The notes: generated by a model not told the origin, from the sequence alone. A DNA stretch of 64,000 bases from Portunus trituberculatus (GCF_017591435.1 NC_059257.1:3689370-3753369); one strand, 5' to 3'; counted from the stretch's first letter, positions 48,545-58,339 are shown. Made by a program: numbers and translations.

Positions 48545-48757
48545 GAGCTGCCGTAGTACAGTGAAACCATGCGTGCTTTGGGGTCCAAGGGGTCTCCAAG
48601 CGCACGGGTTCGAATCCTGTCCACGGTCCAAGTGTAGGTTGGGCTTCCTCACTCGGGGCAATGGTTTCCTAGCAGATGGGCTTTGAGATAGGAGGTACCC
48701 AAAAAAGTATTCCCTTTAGCCCAGAAATTCCTGTGAAAAGCCCACATGGTAAAAAAG
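48545..48757 (+). mobile_element. Class II tRNA-derived SINE, full copy
   Basis: The head has an A-box-like TAGTACAGTGAAACC and a B box GGTTCGAATCC, with an extended variable arm between them (GGGGTCTCCAAGCGCACG) as in leucine or serine tRNAs. The body ends AAAGCCCACATGGTAAAAAA. Relatives are at 47294 (truncated), 57261 and 57591 (minus). Confidence 0.85.
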
Positions 48758-48950
48758 AGAGAGAGAAAACAAGAATGAATCAAAAGGCACTTGGTTATGA
48801 TATATTGGAAGTGACAAGGAAGGCAGTTGATTCTTGTATTAAGTGTATTAAAAAGAGAGAAAGTAACCAGGAATTAAATTTAAAGGCACTTGTTTAAATA
48901 TTTTCCGAGTAGGGCAGTAGGTAGTTGTTGCATTAGTTAGCCTGGTAGTA

Positions 48951-48988
<38 letters not shown>

Positions 48989-49002
48989 TGATGTTGGTGA
49001 TT

Positions 49003-49211
49003 TTAACCCCTTCAATACTAGAACACTTTTATTATGAATTTTTGGTGTTATTAGACCATTTTATTTACATTAGGAAGGATTTATGGATGTCAGAAGATTA
49101 ATGGCTAGTTTTCACTATTTTAATTCCCTCATGAGTTTCTGAAGCTGTTTCAAATCACCAAATAGCAAGCAGAATAAATATGAAAACGCATCCTGGTACT
49201 GAAGGGGTTAC
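49003..49211. mobile_element. TTAA-type MITE, copy 11
   Basis: TTAA then CCCCTTCAATACTAG on the left, GGTACTGAAGGGGTTA on the right (final A mutated to C). It lies between GTGATT and CTGTCAGGAAGG, which are joined in neighbouring units. Confidence 0.88.
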
Positions 49212-49302
49212 TGTCAGGAAGGATGCGGGAGAGTTCATGTATTTAATTAGCCTTGTAGCACATAAGGAAAAAAAATAATAAATAAATTAATTAATATGAC
49301 AG

Positions 49303-49543
49303 TACAGGTAACTCGATTTACACGTTAGATGCGTTCCAAGAGGCATTGCATATTTCAAAATTCGTGTAAAACAAACTTGTAATTCTCATAAGAAACAATA
49401 GATAATAGGGGGGATGTGGGATGTGGTCCAAATCGTGTATAAGCAAACCGATTGCGCAAATTTAATTAATTACAATATTTTTTTCAGTCGCGTGTTAACG
49501 AAAGTGCGTAAATTAAACACGCATAAAGCAAGAGTTACCTGTA
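49303..49543. mobile_element. TA-type MITE with 12-bp perfect inverted ends
   Basis: TACAGGTAACTC at the left and GAGTTACCTGTA at the right are exact inverted copies, and the TA at each end fits a TA target duplication. The element is about 237 bp inside the TA pair. Subterminal parts are also inverted (GATTTACACG / near GCATAAAG). Such ends suggest a pogo/Tigger (Tc1-mariner) relative; that assignment is inference. The CGTGATTT and GACAG flanks are directly joined in the next tandem unit. Confidence 0.85.
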
Positions 49544-49680
49544 TGTGATTTCAATGTCAAGAATGATATGGGAGAGTCCTTGCATTAATTAGCCTTGTGC
49601 ATAAAAAAATAATAATAAAAATAAGATAATGTGACAGCACGTGATTTAAACGTCAAGAAGGCTCTGGACAGTTTATGCAG

Positions 49681-49878
49681 TAACCCTTTCAGTATCAGGA
49701 CGGGTTTCCATATTCATTCTGGTTACTATTTGGTGATTCTATACAGCTTCAGAAACTCATGTGGGGAATTAAGACTGTGGCCATTAATCTTCTGACATCC
49801 ATAGACCCTTCCCAGTGTCTATGGTCTAATTGTACACAAATCTCAAGGTAGAAATGTGTCCCAGTACTGAAGGGTTAA
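49681..49878. mobile_element. TTAA-type MITE, copy 12 (inverted)
   Basis: It is in reverse orientation to copies 1-11: TAACCCTTTCAGTATCAGG on the left and CCAGTACTGAAGGGTTAA on the right. It lies between TTTATGCAG and TTAATTAGCC of the tandem unit. Confidence 0.88.
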
Positions 49879-50046
49879 TTAATTAGCCTTGTAGAACATA
49901 AGAAAACTAAGAAATTGATCTAATGGCACGCACTTTAAATATTTAGGATATGAGTGTAAAATCCATGTAACCTCATAATACCCAAGTTTGCTGTAATAGA
50001 AAGCGGAGAAATGAGAAATATTGTGTCTTTATTAACTTGAGATGAA

Positions 50047-50258
50047 TTAACCTTTTCAGTACCAGGACATGTTTTTATATTCATTGTGACTACTATTTGG
50101 CAATTTCATACAGCTTCAGTAACATATGTGGGAATTGGAATAGTGAAGACTGGCCATTAATCTTCTGACCTCCATAGATCCTTCCTGATGCAAATAAAAT
50201 CATCAAATCACATCAAAATAACCAAGATAGAAATGTGTCTCAGTGTGGAAGGGGTTAA
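50047..50258. mobile_element. TTAA-type MITE, copy 13 (inverted)
   Basis: TTAACCTTTTCAGTACCAGG to GTGGAAGGGGTTAA. The left flank is GAGATGAA and the right flank is TGAGGGAGAGCTT, which together rebuild the minisatellite unit GAGATGAATTAAcGAGGGAAAGC found intact nearby. Confidence 0.88.
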
Positions 50259-50339
50259 TGAGGGAGAGCTTTTGTTTTATTTATAGAGATGAATTAACAA
50301 GGGAAAGTTTTCATTGTACTTGTATAAATTAATTTAAGT

Positions 50340-50537
50340 AGTGTGATGTGTTTCCATATTCATTCTGCTGACTATTTGGTGATTTCATACAGCTTCAGAA
50401 ACTCGTATGGGGTATTAGAATAGTGAAGACTGTGGCCATTAATCTTCAGACCTCCATAGATAATTCATAATGTAAATAAATTGTTAAATTTTACACAAAT
50501 CTCATGGTAAAAAGCATCCCAGTGCTGAAGGGGTTAA
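50340..50537. mobile_element. TTAA-type MITE, copy 14 (inverted)
   Basis: The interior and right end (CAGTGCTGAAGGGGTTAA) are intact; the left terminus is degraded (GTGTGATGTGTTTCC). A minisatellite unit follows immediately. Confidence 0.82.
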
Positions 50538-50569
50538 CGAGGGAAAGCTTTTGTTGTACCTGTAATAAA

Positions 50570-50764
50570 TTAACCCCTTCAGTACCATGACGTGTTTTCA
50601 TATTCATTCTGGTTACTATTTGGTGATTTTTGTGGGGATTGAAATAGTGAAGACTGTGGCCATTAATCTTCTGACCTCCATAGATAATTCATAATGTAAA
50701 TAGAATTGTTAAATTGTACACAAATCTCATGGTTAAAAAAGCATCCCAGTGCTGAAGGGATTAA
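50570..50764. mobile_element. TTAA-type MITE, copy 15 (inverted)
   Basis: TTAACCCCTTCAGTACCATG to GTGCTGAAGGGATTAA. It has a small internal deletion in the CTTCAGAAACTCATG part. Minisatellite-unit fragments flank both sides. Confidence 0.88.
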
Positions 50765-51795
50765 CCTGTAGGGTTGTACCTGTAGAGATGAATTGACGAG
50801 GGAAAGCTTTTGTACCTGTAGAGATGAACTAACAATGAAAAGCTTTTGTTGTAGAGAGGAGTTGACCAGGGAAAATTTTTGTACCTGTGGAGATTAATTG
50901 ACGAGGGAAAACTTTTGTACCTGTGGAGATTAATTGACGAGGGAAAACTTTTGTACCTGTGGAGATTAATTGATGAGGGAAAACTTTTGTACCTGTGGAG
51001 ATTAATTGACGAGGGAAAACTTTTGTACCTGTGGAGATTAATTGATGAGGGAAAACTTTTGTACCTGTGGAGATTAATTGATGAGGGAAAACTTTTGTAC
51101 CTGTGGAGATTAATTGACAAGGGAAAACTTTTGTACCTGTGGAGATTAATTGATGAGGGAAAACTTTTGTACCTGTGGAGATTAATTGATGAGGGAAAAC
51201 TTTTGTACCTGTAGAGATTAATTGACGGAAAACTTTTGTACCTGTGAAGATTAATTGACTTTGTACCTGTGGAGATTAACTTTTGTACCTGTGGAGATTA
51301 ATTGATTTTGTACCTGTGGATATTAATTGATGAGGGAAAACTTTTGTACCTCTGGAGATTAATTGACGAGGGAGAACTTTTGTACCTGTGGAGATTAATT
51401 GACTTTTGTACCTGTGGAGATTAATTGATGAGGAAAACTTTGTACCTCTGGAGATTAATTGACGAGGAGAACTTTTGTACCTGTGGAGATTAATTGATGA
51501 GGGAAAACTTTTGTACCTGTGGAGATTAATTGACGAGGGAAAACTTTTGTACCTGTGGAGATTAATTGAAGGAAAACTTTTGTACCTGTGGAGATTAATT
51601 GACGAGGGAAAACTTTTGTACCTGTGGAGATTAATTGACCAGGGAAAACTTTTGTACCTGTGGAGATTAATTGAAGAGGGAAAGCTTTTGTACCTGTGGA
51701 GATGAACTAACAAGGGAAAGCTTTTGTTGTAGAGATGAGTTGTACCTGTGGAGATTAATTGTTGCTGTACCTGTAGAGATGAATTAATGAGCACT
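50765..51795. repeat. 36-bp minisatellite (~27 units)
   Basis: The unit is TTTTGTACCTGTGGAGATTA followed by ATTGATGAGGGAAAAC, 36 bp, so it keeps reading frame and yields 12-residue repeats on both strands (LYLWRLIDEGKL on plus, HRYKSFPSSINL on minus). Variant units lose 2-20 bp towards 51190-51480. Each unit has a TTAA (GATTAATTGA). The periodic open frames have no start context or splice sites and are not genes. Confidence 0.93.
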
Positions 51796-51875
51796 CTATG
51801 TATCCCAGGAGTGCCTCTGTTCGTAGACTCTTACTTTGGTTCCGTGTTCAAAGTAAGACAGTTGATCAAAGGACT

Positions 51876-51938
<63 letters not shown>
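51876..51938. repeat. (GT)n microsatellite
   Basis: Pure GT tract of about 63 bp. Confidence 0.97.
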
Positions 51939-51939
<1 letters not shown>

Positions 51940-51942
<3 letters not shown>

Positions 51943-53460
51943 TTAGTTGTGGCAGGAATGTTTAGGTAAGCTTCTGTTATTTATTGATTTATATTACTTA
52001 TTTTTTGTATTAATTGATGATGTGTCTAGTGATGTGAAGTTCTTTTTATTGTTTTTATTATTGTGTATTTTTGTCTTAATTTATTTTTATCTTTATTTTT
52101 ATTTGTTTGTTTTATTTATTTTTTTTTATTGACAGGATAGGTTTTGTTATGGCAGGAAAGTTTAGCGTAGTATAGATCAGATTTTTTCATTTATTTATTT
52201 GTCTATTTATTTATGTATTATTCATTTTGTTTGGTTAATGTTTTGTATATTAATTGACCAGATGGGTTAATGGTGACAAGACCAGATATCATTTACGTTT
52301 TGTTATGTATCTGTTCAGTATTTAGTGAGGGTGAGTTGTTTTGTGACTGAGTTAGTAGCCGGCCTCTGTGGCACCAGCAACAGCAAGTCTCTCATCACAG
52401 TGAGGCCGTGTCACACAGTGTTTGGTGTTGTTCCTTGCACTGACTTTCCCGGGGAACAGTGTTTTCCCCCTCCAGCAGTGAATGATTGTTGCCTCGTGAC
52501 ATGATGTGGTGTGTGATGTGACACACTCCCCAGAGTCTGACTGTGACTCACTGAACAGAGCCGGCCCACTAGTGTGATCGCGCAGACAGAGACAGGAAGC
52601 GTCACTGTAGTACATATAAATGAATAGTAGAAAATGATGGTAATAATGACAATTATAGTAATAACAACAACAATATTAATTAAAACAAGATTAAGTTCAA
52701 TTACTTTAATTTATTTTATGTTGTTGCTTTATTCTTGTGTTTATTGTATTCATTGAACATATCTTTTATTACTTTGGACAATAAGTATTTAGATGCAATA
52801 TTTCATGGGTGTTGGGGGCACACACACAACATATCCCTACTTTCCATATTGAGTCTGAGGTTCACTGAATGATTGTTGGTTACACACTTGTATTTTCACA
52901 AACACGAGCCAGTCACACATGAGGGAGCACCTGTAGTAAACATCATCTACCTTCAGTGTACACCAGGCCACCAGTCACACACACTCATATACTTTTGTCT
53001 TACTTTTATTTGCCTTATTTACCTTTATTTTATACCAGACAGGAGAAATGACAGAACAACACACAAATGACAAATGAATAAGAAATAAGCCATTGGTATT
53101 TTAGTGTATGGTGGTGGTGGTGAGTGGTGGGCAGTTGAGTGAATAAATGAGCTGTTAGTATTCTGGTGAGGGAGTGAGTGTTCAGTTATCAGGGACGAGT
53201 GGTGAAGACCTGCAAGGGGACTGGCAACTAAGTAGGTCTATTTACTTATTTATCAATTTTATTTATTTATTTGATATTTTTTTCAATTTATTTATTTTTT
53301 TTTTCATCTTGGCCAGTTTTCCCCTCTTATATTAAAGAAAGTGGTGAGTGTATGGTACTGATTGGTGAGTGAGTGATGAGTGATATGGTAACGAATGGTG
53401 AGTGACAGCCTGCATGAGGGTGTTTTATCACAGCCACCTTCCTGTGGGGGAGATAAAGAT
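51940..53460. other. T-rich DNA and a more complex segment, no gene recognised
   Basis: From 51960 to 52320 the sequence is T-rich with two copies of GTTGTGGCAGGAATGTTTAG-like sequence. From 52345 to 52620 base composition is balanced and non-repetitive, with an 87-codon minus-strand frame of unknown nature. From 52880 to 53460 I see repeated GGTGAGTGAGTGATGAGTG motifs only. Confidence 0.45.
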
Positions 53461-53463
53461 TGG

Positions 53464-53479
53464 TGTGTGTGTGTGTGTG

Positions 53480-53537
<58 letters not shown>
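53464..53537. repeat. (GT)n microsatellite
   Basis: A GT tract broken once by ATATAT. Confidence 0.96.
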
Positions 53538-53542
<5 letters not shown>

Positions 53543-53636
53543 TGTGGGGCAGACAGTGCTTCAGTAAACATCTTGCATTAAGGTGAACTGCAAAACGTGT
53601 GTTGTGTCAGCCATGCAGGCCAGACACTTCAGATCC

Positions 53637-53753
53637 TTAGCCTCTTCAGTACCATGACGTGTTTCCATATTCATTGTGTTCACTATTTGGTGATTTGATA
53701 CAGCTTCAGAAACTTATGTGGGGGATTGAGATAGTGAAGACTGTAACCATTAG
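53637..53753. mobile_element. TTAA-type MITE, copy 16, first part (split by nested element)
   Basis: An inverted copy begins TTAGCCTCTTCAGTACCATG and stops after GACTGTAACCATTAG. Its remainder resumes at 55734. Joining the two at the TTAG/TTAA would give a copy of about 213 bp, the usual family length. Confidence 0.88.
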
Positions 53754-54180
53754 CCTCTTCCTGGCGGCAGGGCAGATCAGTGAACTAACAAGTAAAAAAA
53801 ATCATCTATGTATATGTAGATATTACCGACTTTCATTCATACGTCTATGTTTATGTATAGTTTTCCTGCAAATGGGAATTCCAGATTAACATCTCTATAT
53901 TGATTCTGCTGTAAAATTGAACAAACAACTGAGTGTATACGTATATGTATAGATTGTGCAGCAAAACAGAATGAGTGGCATCTCTATATAGACTCTGCTG
54001 CAAAACTGAACAAACAATTGAGTCTATATATAGATTATTTGAGAAATTTGCCCCCTTACTGTGAAGGGATTAAAACCTAATTGCAGTGTAAAGAAAAGTT
54101 GTTGAGAGAAGACAATGTGCCTTGAATGAATTGTCCTTTGGGTATTCCTACTGATTTACTACCTGATGGTATAGTAAGAG

Positions 54181-54420
54181 AGGTGGTAGCATAGTGGATA
54201 AGGTGGTGAGCATAGGATCAGGCAGACGTTCATGCATAGGTTCAAATCCCACCATGTACCACCTTGAAACTTTGTCATTTGTGGAATGGTTTAAAGTTGC
54301 CTACATGTCACCATGATACCCAGGTTCAAGATGGATGTGTAACTGCCGTACACAAAAGATGCACTTGGGTGGTGATATGGGCCCTAATATGGCTACCACT
54401 ATAAATAATGGGTGGAAGCT
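54181..54420 (+). mobile_element. tRNA-derived SINE (third family) nested in the piggyBac relic
   Basis: The 84-nt head (54181-54264) has perfect 7-bp acceptor pairing (AGGTGGT with ACCACCT), an A box TAGCATAGTGGATAAGG and a B box GGTTCAAATCC. The ~150-bp tail has no poly-A and its end is uncertain. No other copy is seen in this window. Confidence 0.65.
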
Positions 54421-54831
54421 GTGTAGGCTTTCCCATACTCTTTAAATAGACCTACAGATGCTATAGGCACAGCAACGTCTTTGCATGGTGTGAGCAAAAT
54501 CTGGCTTCGTTGCCGCAGTAGGTTGAGGAAAGGCTCTAATCTGGATTTCGGGCTGTTCTTCTTTACCTCGTCAGGGCTGACAAACCTTAGGAACTTGAGA
54601 AGGCACAGAAGTCTTGAACGAGTCATTTGCCCCCTTGCAAAAAATCTTATGGCCACCCACCATGAAGTCTTTTGCCCAGTACATGTACATACGGGACATT
54701 TTATTTACCCCTATAACCATCAACAAACTCTCAAACACGTACATGTCATTACTATTCACAGGCCTCCATAACAGTCCATTCACCTTACGTTTTTTTGTCA
54801 CAGTAAAATACTCAGCAGCACTCTCATTCAA
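54399..54831 (-). pseudogene. piggyBac-type transposase fragment
   Basis: On the minus strand two overlapping frames give consecutive pieces of a DDE_Tnp_1_7-type transposase. The first, 54831 to about 54640, reads YVFESLLMVIGVNKMSRMYM and YWAKDFMVGG. The second, about 54656 to 54540, reads MTRSRLLCLLKFLRFVSPDE and SRLEPFLNLLRQRSQILLTP. A frameshift lies near 54640. Homology appears to stop right after CKDVAV, where family members continue into the first catalytic aspartate, so the catalytic core is lost. The segment lies between TTAA-flanked inverted ends, supporting a piggyBac origin for the whole relic. Confidence 0.75.
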
Positions 54832-55733
54832 TCACAAAGCTTATCTATAATTTCAATGTCAAAAAATGGCAAAAAGCTTCACGTGGGCAGGCAAACTCTG
54901 GTAAGTGGCGTGTGATGTTGCCCGACATCATTGACAACTCAGCATATCATTGGGTCCCAGGATTGTGGGCGGAGCTTGAGAAACCTCCAGAGTACAGTAC
55001 AGTATCCACAGACCATAAACTAGCCACCCAGCATGCTGAAACGTGTTGTTACTTCAGCCATAAAGATTGCAATGGAAGAGGACGTACGGGTATACGTCCC
55101 TGTACTGTGTACGGAGTGAGAAAAAACGTACATGTGTACATCCCTATGCTGAAGGGGTTAAAAGAAAAAAATCTATATATAGACTCTGCCACAAAATGGA
55201 GCAAACAGTTGAATCTATGATATAGGTGTTATTTGTGTTTGGTTGATGATAATGCATGTCAAAATATTTATATCAATGTCTGGAGTTACTCAAATCCAGG
55301 ACTTGTGACCAGGATGTTATTTACTTCCACTTTTCTTTGTATTTTTTCACATGTTTGTTTTGCACCTTTTAATTTTTAGGCATCGCTGCTGCAGTGTGGT
55401 ACAGTTCTTTCTCCTTAACATGATAGACTGACAATAAAAGAAAGTAGAAAATGGAAACATTTCCAATATTAGCTAATGTGTGTAGCACGTCCACCACTGA
55501 CAAAGCACAAGTGGTGACTTGCTGTGAGAGACAGTGCTGACCAGTGTTTGGATGTTTGAGATGTCAAATAATGATTCACTTAATAAATTTTGTTACTTGT
55601 AAGGAATCGTCTACATACAGACCACACTACAACTTGGTGCAGTAAAATTAGATCACATCCATATTATAGATGATCCGACAAAAAAGTCAATTTCAAAACG
55701 TCTATACATATAGAGATCCTCTGCCGGGAAGGG

Positions 55734-55834
55734 TTAATCTTCTGCCCTCAATAGACCCTTCTTATGTCAATAAAAATGGTCTAATGGTACACAAATCTCA
55801 AGGTAAAAATGCATCCCAGTACTGAAGGGGTTAA
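55734..55834. mobile_element. TTAA-type MITE, copy 16, second part
   Basis: It resumes with TTAATCTTCTGCCCTC and ends CCAGTACTGAAGGGGTTAA. See 53637-53753 for the first part. Confidence 0.88.
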
Positions 55835-55889
55835 TGTGGCACTGCTGTTGTAAAGCTTGTAACACTCTTGTGGCTGTAGTGTTGCTTGT

Positions 55890-56110
55890 AATACCATCCA
55901 TCTAGCTTTATTAATTCTACCTCTGTCTTTATCAATTCTACCTGTATCCTTACTAATTCTACCTCTCTTGATTATACCTGTCTATTAATTCTACCTGTAT
56001 CTTAATTCATTCCACCTGTGTCTTTACTACTTCTGCCTCCCCATCTATTAATTTTACCTATACTCCTATTAATTCTACCTCTCCCTTTCTTTATTAATTC
56101 CGCCTGTACT
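55890..56110. repeat. ~25-bp TTAATTCTACCTGT tandem repeat
   Basis: Nine or ten units carry TATTAATTCTACCTGTATC with variation in the last part. Confidence 0.85.
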
Positions 56111-56199
56111 AACCTTTTCAATGTGGCATTCGACAGTTATTAATGCTAAAAACACCACAAAACCTCCACAATTACTGAGAAAATAGGAAGTTAGGGTTT

Positions 56200-56340
56200 G
56201 GATAGGTTAGGTTAGGTTAGGCTTATTTTAGGGTAGGTCATATTAAAAAGGGTAGGCTAGGTTATGAATGATGTGTTTTGGGTTGGTTAGGTTGGACTTT
56301 GTTGGGTTAGTTTACATTAAGTTAGGTTAGGTTAAGAAAT
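56200..56340. repeat. GGTTAGGTTA block
   Basis: Degenerate TTAGG-type repeat. A similar block is at 56880-57000. Confidence 0.8.
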
Positions 56341-56357
56341 TGGTAAGGGTGTGTGTG

Positions 56358-56637
56358 TAATTCACCTCGGTCGTCTGCTGGTCACCCAGCCAGTCTTCCC
56401 CATTATGGAGCGAGCTCAGAGCTCATAGATCGATCTTCGGGTAGGACTGAGACCACAACACACTCCACACACCGGGAAAGCGAGGCCACAACCCCTCCAG
56501 TTACATCCCGTACCTATTTACTGCTAGGTGAACACACCCCACACATTAAGAGCTGCGCCCATTTGCCTCGCCGCTCAGTTACAACCCGGTCCTCTTTACT
56601 GCTAGGTGAAGAACACACTAAACACTACACTGCGCGG
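56358..56637 (-). mobile_element. tRNA-Val-type SINE, copy C (diverged)
   Basis: Read on the minus strand it shows the SINE body (CACCTAGCAGTAAATAGGTA, CGGGATGTAA, GAGCTCTGAGCTCG, GTGAATTACACACAC). The tRNA head is replaced by a partial duplication of the body (two GCTAGGTGAA motifs at 56524 and 56602). (GT)n lies on its outer 5' side. Confidence 0.82.
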
Positions 56638-56683
56638 TGTGTGTGTGTGTGTGTGTGTTGATTGTGAGTCGTGTGCACTGCAC

Positions 56684-56757
<74 letters not shown>

Positions 56758-57000
56758 TTTTTTTCCAAGTTTGGTTGGGTTATAAGTTTTTAGGTTGTTT
56801 TATTTATTTATTTATTTAAATTTTTTTTTATTTATTTTTTTGTGTGTATTTATTTATTTACTTTTTTTTTTTTAACTGGCTATGTTGGGTTAAGTTAGGT
56901 CAAGTTGAATTAGGTTAGGCTAAGTTAAAATTGGATTAGATTAGGTTAAGTTAGGTTGGGCTATTTTAGGTTAGGGTAAGTTTGGTTTGGTTAAGGCTGG
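56638..57000. repeat. (GT)n microsatellites, T-rich and TTAGG repeat
   Basis: GT at about 56637-56657 and 56686-56754, TTTATTTATT to 56870, then GGTTAGG-type repeats to 57000. Confidence 0.9.
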
Positions 57001-57039
57001 TGTGTTATCCGTGGAACAACCTGACTTTCCTTGGATGAG

Positions 57040-57260
57040 TTTAGTGCAACAGGTTTTGGCAGCATAACTACATCGTTTCAGCATTACATCCGTTCACTAA
57101 GCACCATAACTTTCAACTCCATCACATATAACAGCATAATCCTTTCCAATACTCAAACCATTGTCTTGTTTCACCATTACATCCATTCATTTCTTTATTT
57201 TGATTTTTATTATTACTGTTATTTATTTATTTATTATTTTTTTTATTTTATTTACTTTTT
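57040..57260. repeat. CATTACATCCATTCATT / ACAGCATAAC repeats
   Basis: Units with AGCATAAC, CAATACTCAAACCATTGTCT and TTGTTTCACCATTACATCC recur at 57480-57560 and 57800-57980, so this is a tandem unit interrupted by two SINE copies. Confidence 0.75.
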
Positions 57261-57468
57261 TATACAATATGGAGTTTTCTTGGGAATTTATGGGCTAAAG
57301 GACATACTTTTTTGGGTACCTCCTATCTGAAAGCCCATCCACTAGGGAACCGTTATCCTGAGTAAGGAACCCCAAACTACACTCGGACCGTGGCTAGGAT
57401 TTGAACCCATGCACTTGGAGACCCCTTGGACCCCAAATCACACGTGATTCCACCATACCATGGTGGCA
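57261..57468 (-). mobile_element. Class II tRNA-derived SINE, copy
   Basis: Read in reverse: head GCCACCATGGTATGGTGG with B box GGGTTCAAATCC, body GGGTTCCTTACTCAGG and GGGCTTTCAGATAGGAGG, ending at an A/T-rich tail. Confidence 0.85.
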
Positions 57469-57590
57469 TAACTCTGGCATGGCATAACTCTAAAACTCTT
57501 TATTTAACAGCATAACACTACAATACTCAATCCACAGTCTTGTTTCACCATTACATCATTTATTTATTTATTATTATTTTTTATTTATTT

Positions 57591-57797
57591 ATACCATGTG
57601 AGCTTTTCACTGGAATTTCTGGGCTTAAAGGGGATACTTTTCGGGGTGCCTCCTATCTCAAAGCCCACCCACTAGGATAATGTTGCCCCGAGTAAGGAAG
57701 CCCAACCTACACTCAGACCGTGGACAGGATTTGAACCCATGCGCTTGGAGACCCTCGGACCCCCAAAGCATGCACGGTTCCACTGTACCATGGTGGC
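57591..57797 (-). mobile_element. Class II tRNA-derived SINE, copy
   Basis: Read in reverse: head GCCACCATGGTACAGTGG (A box) and GGGTTCAAATCCTGTCC (B box), body ending GAAAAGCTCACATGGTAT and a TAAATAAATA tail. It is the best-preserved head in the family here. Confidence 0.87.
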
Positions 57798-57980
57798 AGC
57801 ATGACTCTAAAACTATTTATTTAACAGCATAACCCTTTCCAATACTCAAACCATGGTCTTGTTTCACCATTAAAATCCATCTTGAATATTTAACAACATA
57901 ACTTTCTGATACTCAATCCACCGTCTTGTTTCAGCATTACAGCCATTCATTTAGCAGCATAACTCAAAAACTCTATCTTA

Positions 57981-58191
57981 TTTGAGGTCTTTAGTACCGT
58001 GACGTGTTTTCATATTCATTCTATTTGCTGTTTTTGGTGATACAGCTTCAGAAACTTGTGTGGGGATTAAAATAGTGAAGACTGGGGCCATTAATCTTCT
58101 GACCTCCATAGACCCTTCCTATTGCAAATAAAATTGTCTAATCACACTCAAAAAGCAAGGTAAAAAATGCGTCCCAGTACTGAAAGGGTTT
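57981..58191. mobile_element. TTAA-type MITE, copy 17 (inverted)
   Basis: GGTCTTTAGTACCGTGACG to CCAGTACTGAAAGGGTTTA. The interior is complete; terminal TTAA sites are mutated on both sides. Confidence 0.82.
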
Positions 58192-58254
58192 ACAGTATAA
58201 CCCTTTCTGATATTAAAGCCACAGTTCCAGATCCCTCTGTGACAAAGGTGACCT

Positions 58255-58292
58255 AATCTAACCTAACTTAACATTACTAGGAGCTGAGATGG

Positions 58293-58339
<47 letters not shown>

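Larger units (their letters stand above)
48900..50035. repeat. ~120-bp native tandem units, each split by a mobile element
   Basis: Four units contain GCATTAATTAGCCTTGTAG, an A-rich run, TAATATGACAGCACGTGATTT and AACGTCAAGAAGG. The units are interrupted in turn by a TTAA MITE (49003), a TA MITE (49303) and an inverted TTAA MITE (49681), while other units show the uninterrupted junctions. Confidence 0.85.
53754..55733. mobile_element. piggyBac-like DNA transposon relic (1.98 kb) inserted in a MITE
   Basis: The left terminus CCTCTTCCTGGCGGCAGGG and right terminus CTGCCGGGAAGGG are imperfect inverted repeats. The flanking TTAG (53750-53753) and TTAA (55734-55737) are the expected target duplication with one substitution. 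Subterminal regions hold repeated ATCTCTATATAGACTCTGC / AAACTGAACAAACAA motifs. The interior carries minus-strand transposase fragments (54399-54831) and a tRNA-derived SINE. A plus-strand 102-codon frame at 54912-55220 has no recognised domain. Confidence 0.8.

Noticed and set aside
50761..51794. 12-residue-repeat proteins on either strand
   Set aside because: The unit length of 36 bp keeps any frame open; no promoter, start context or splice evidence.
54912..55220. 102-codon plus-strand frame inside the piggyBac relic as a host gene
   Set aside because: It lies within the transposon boundaries and shows no recognised domain. It may be unrelated filler or a decayed second element.
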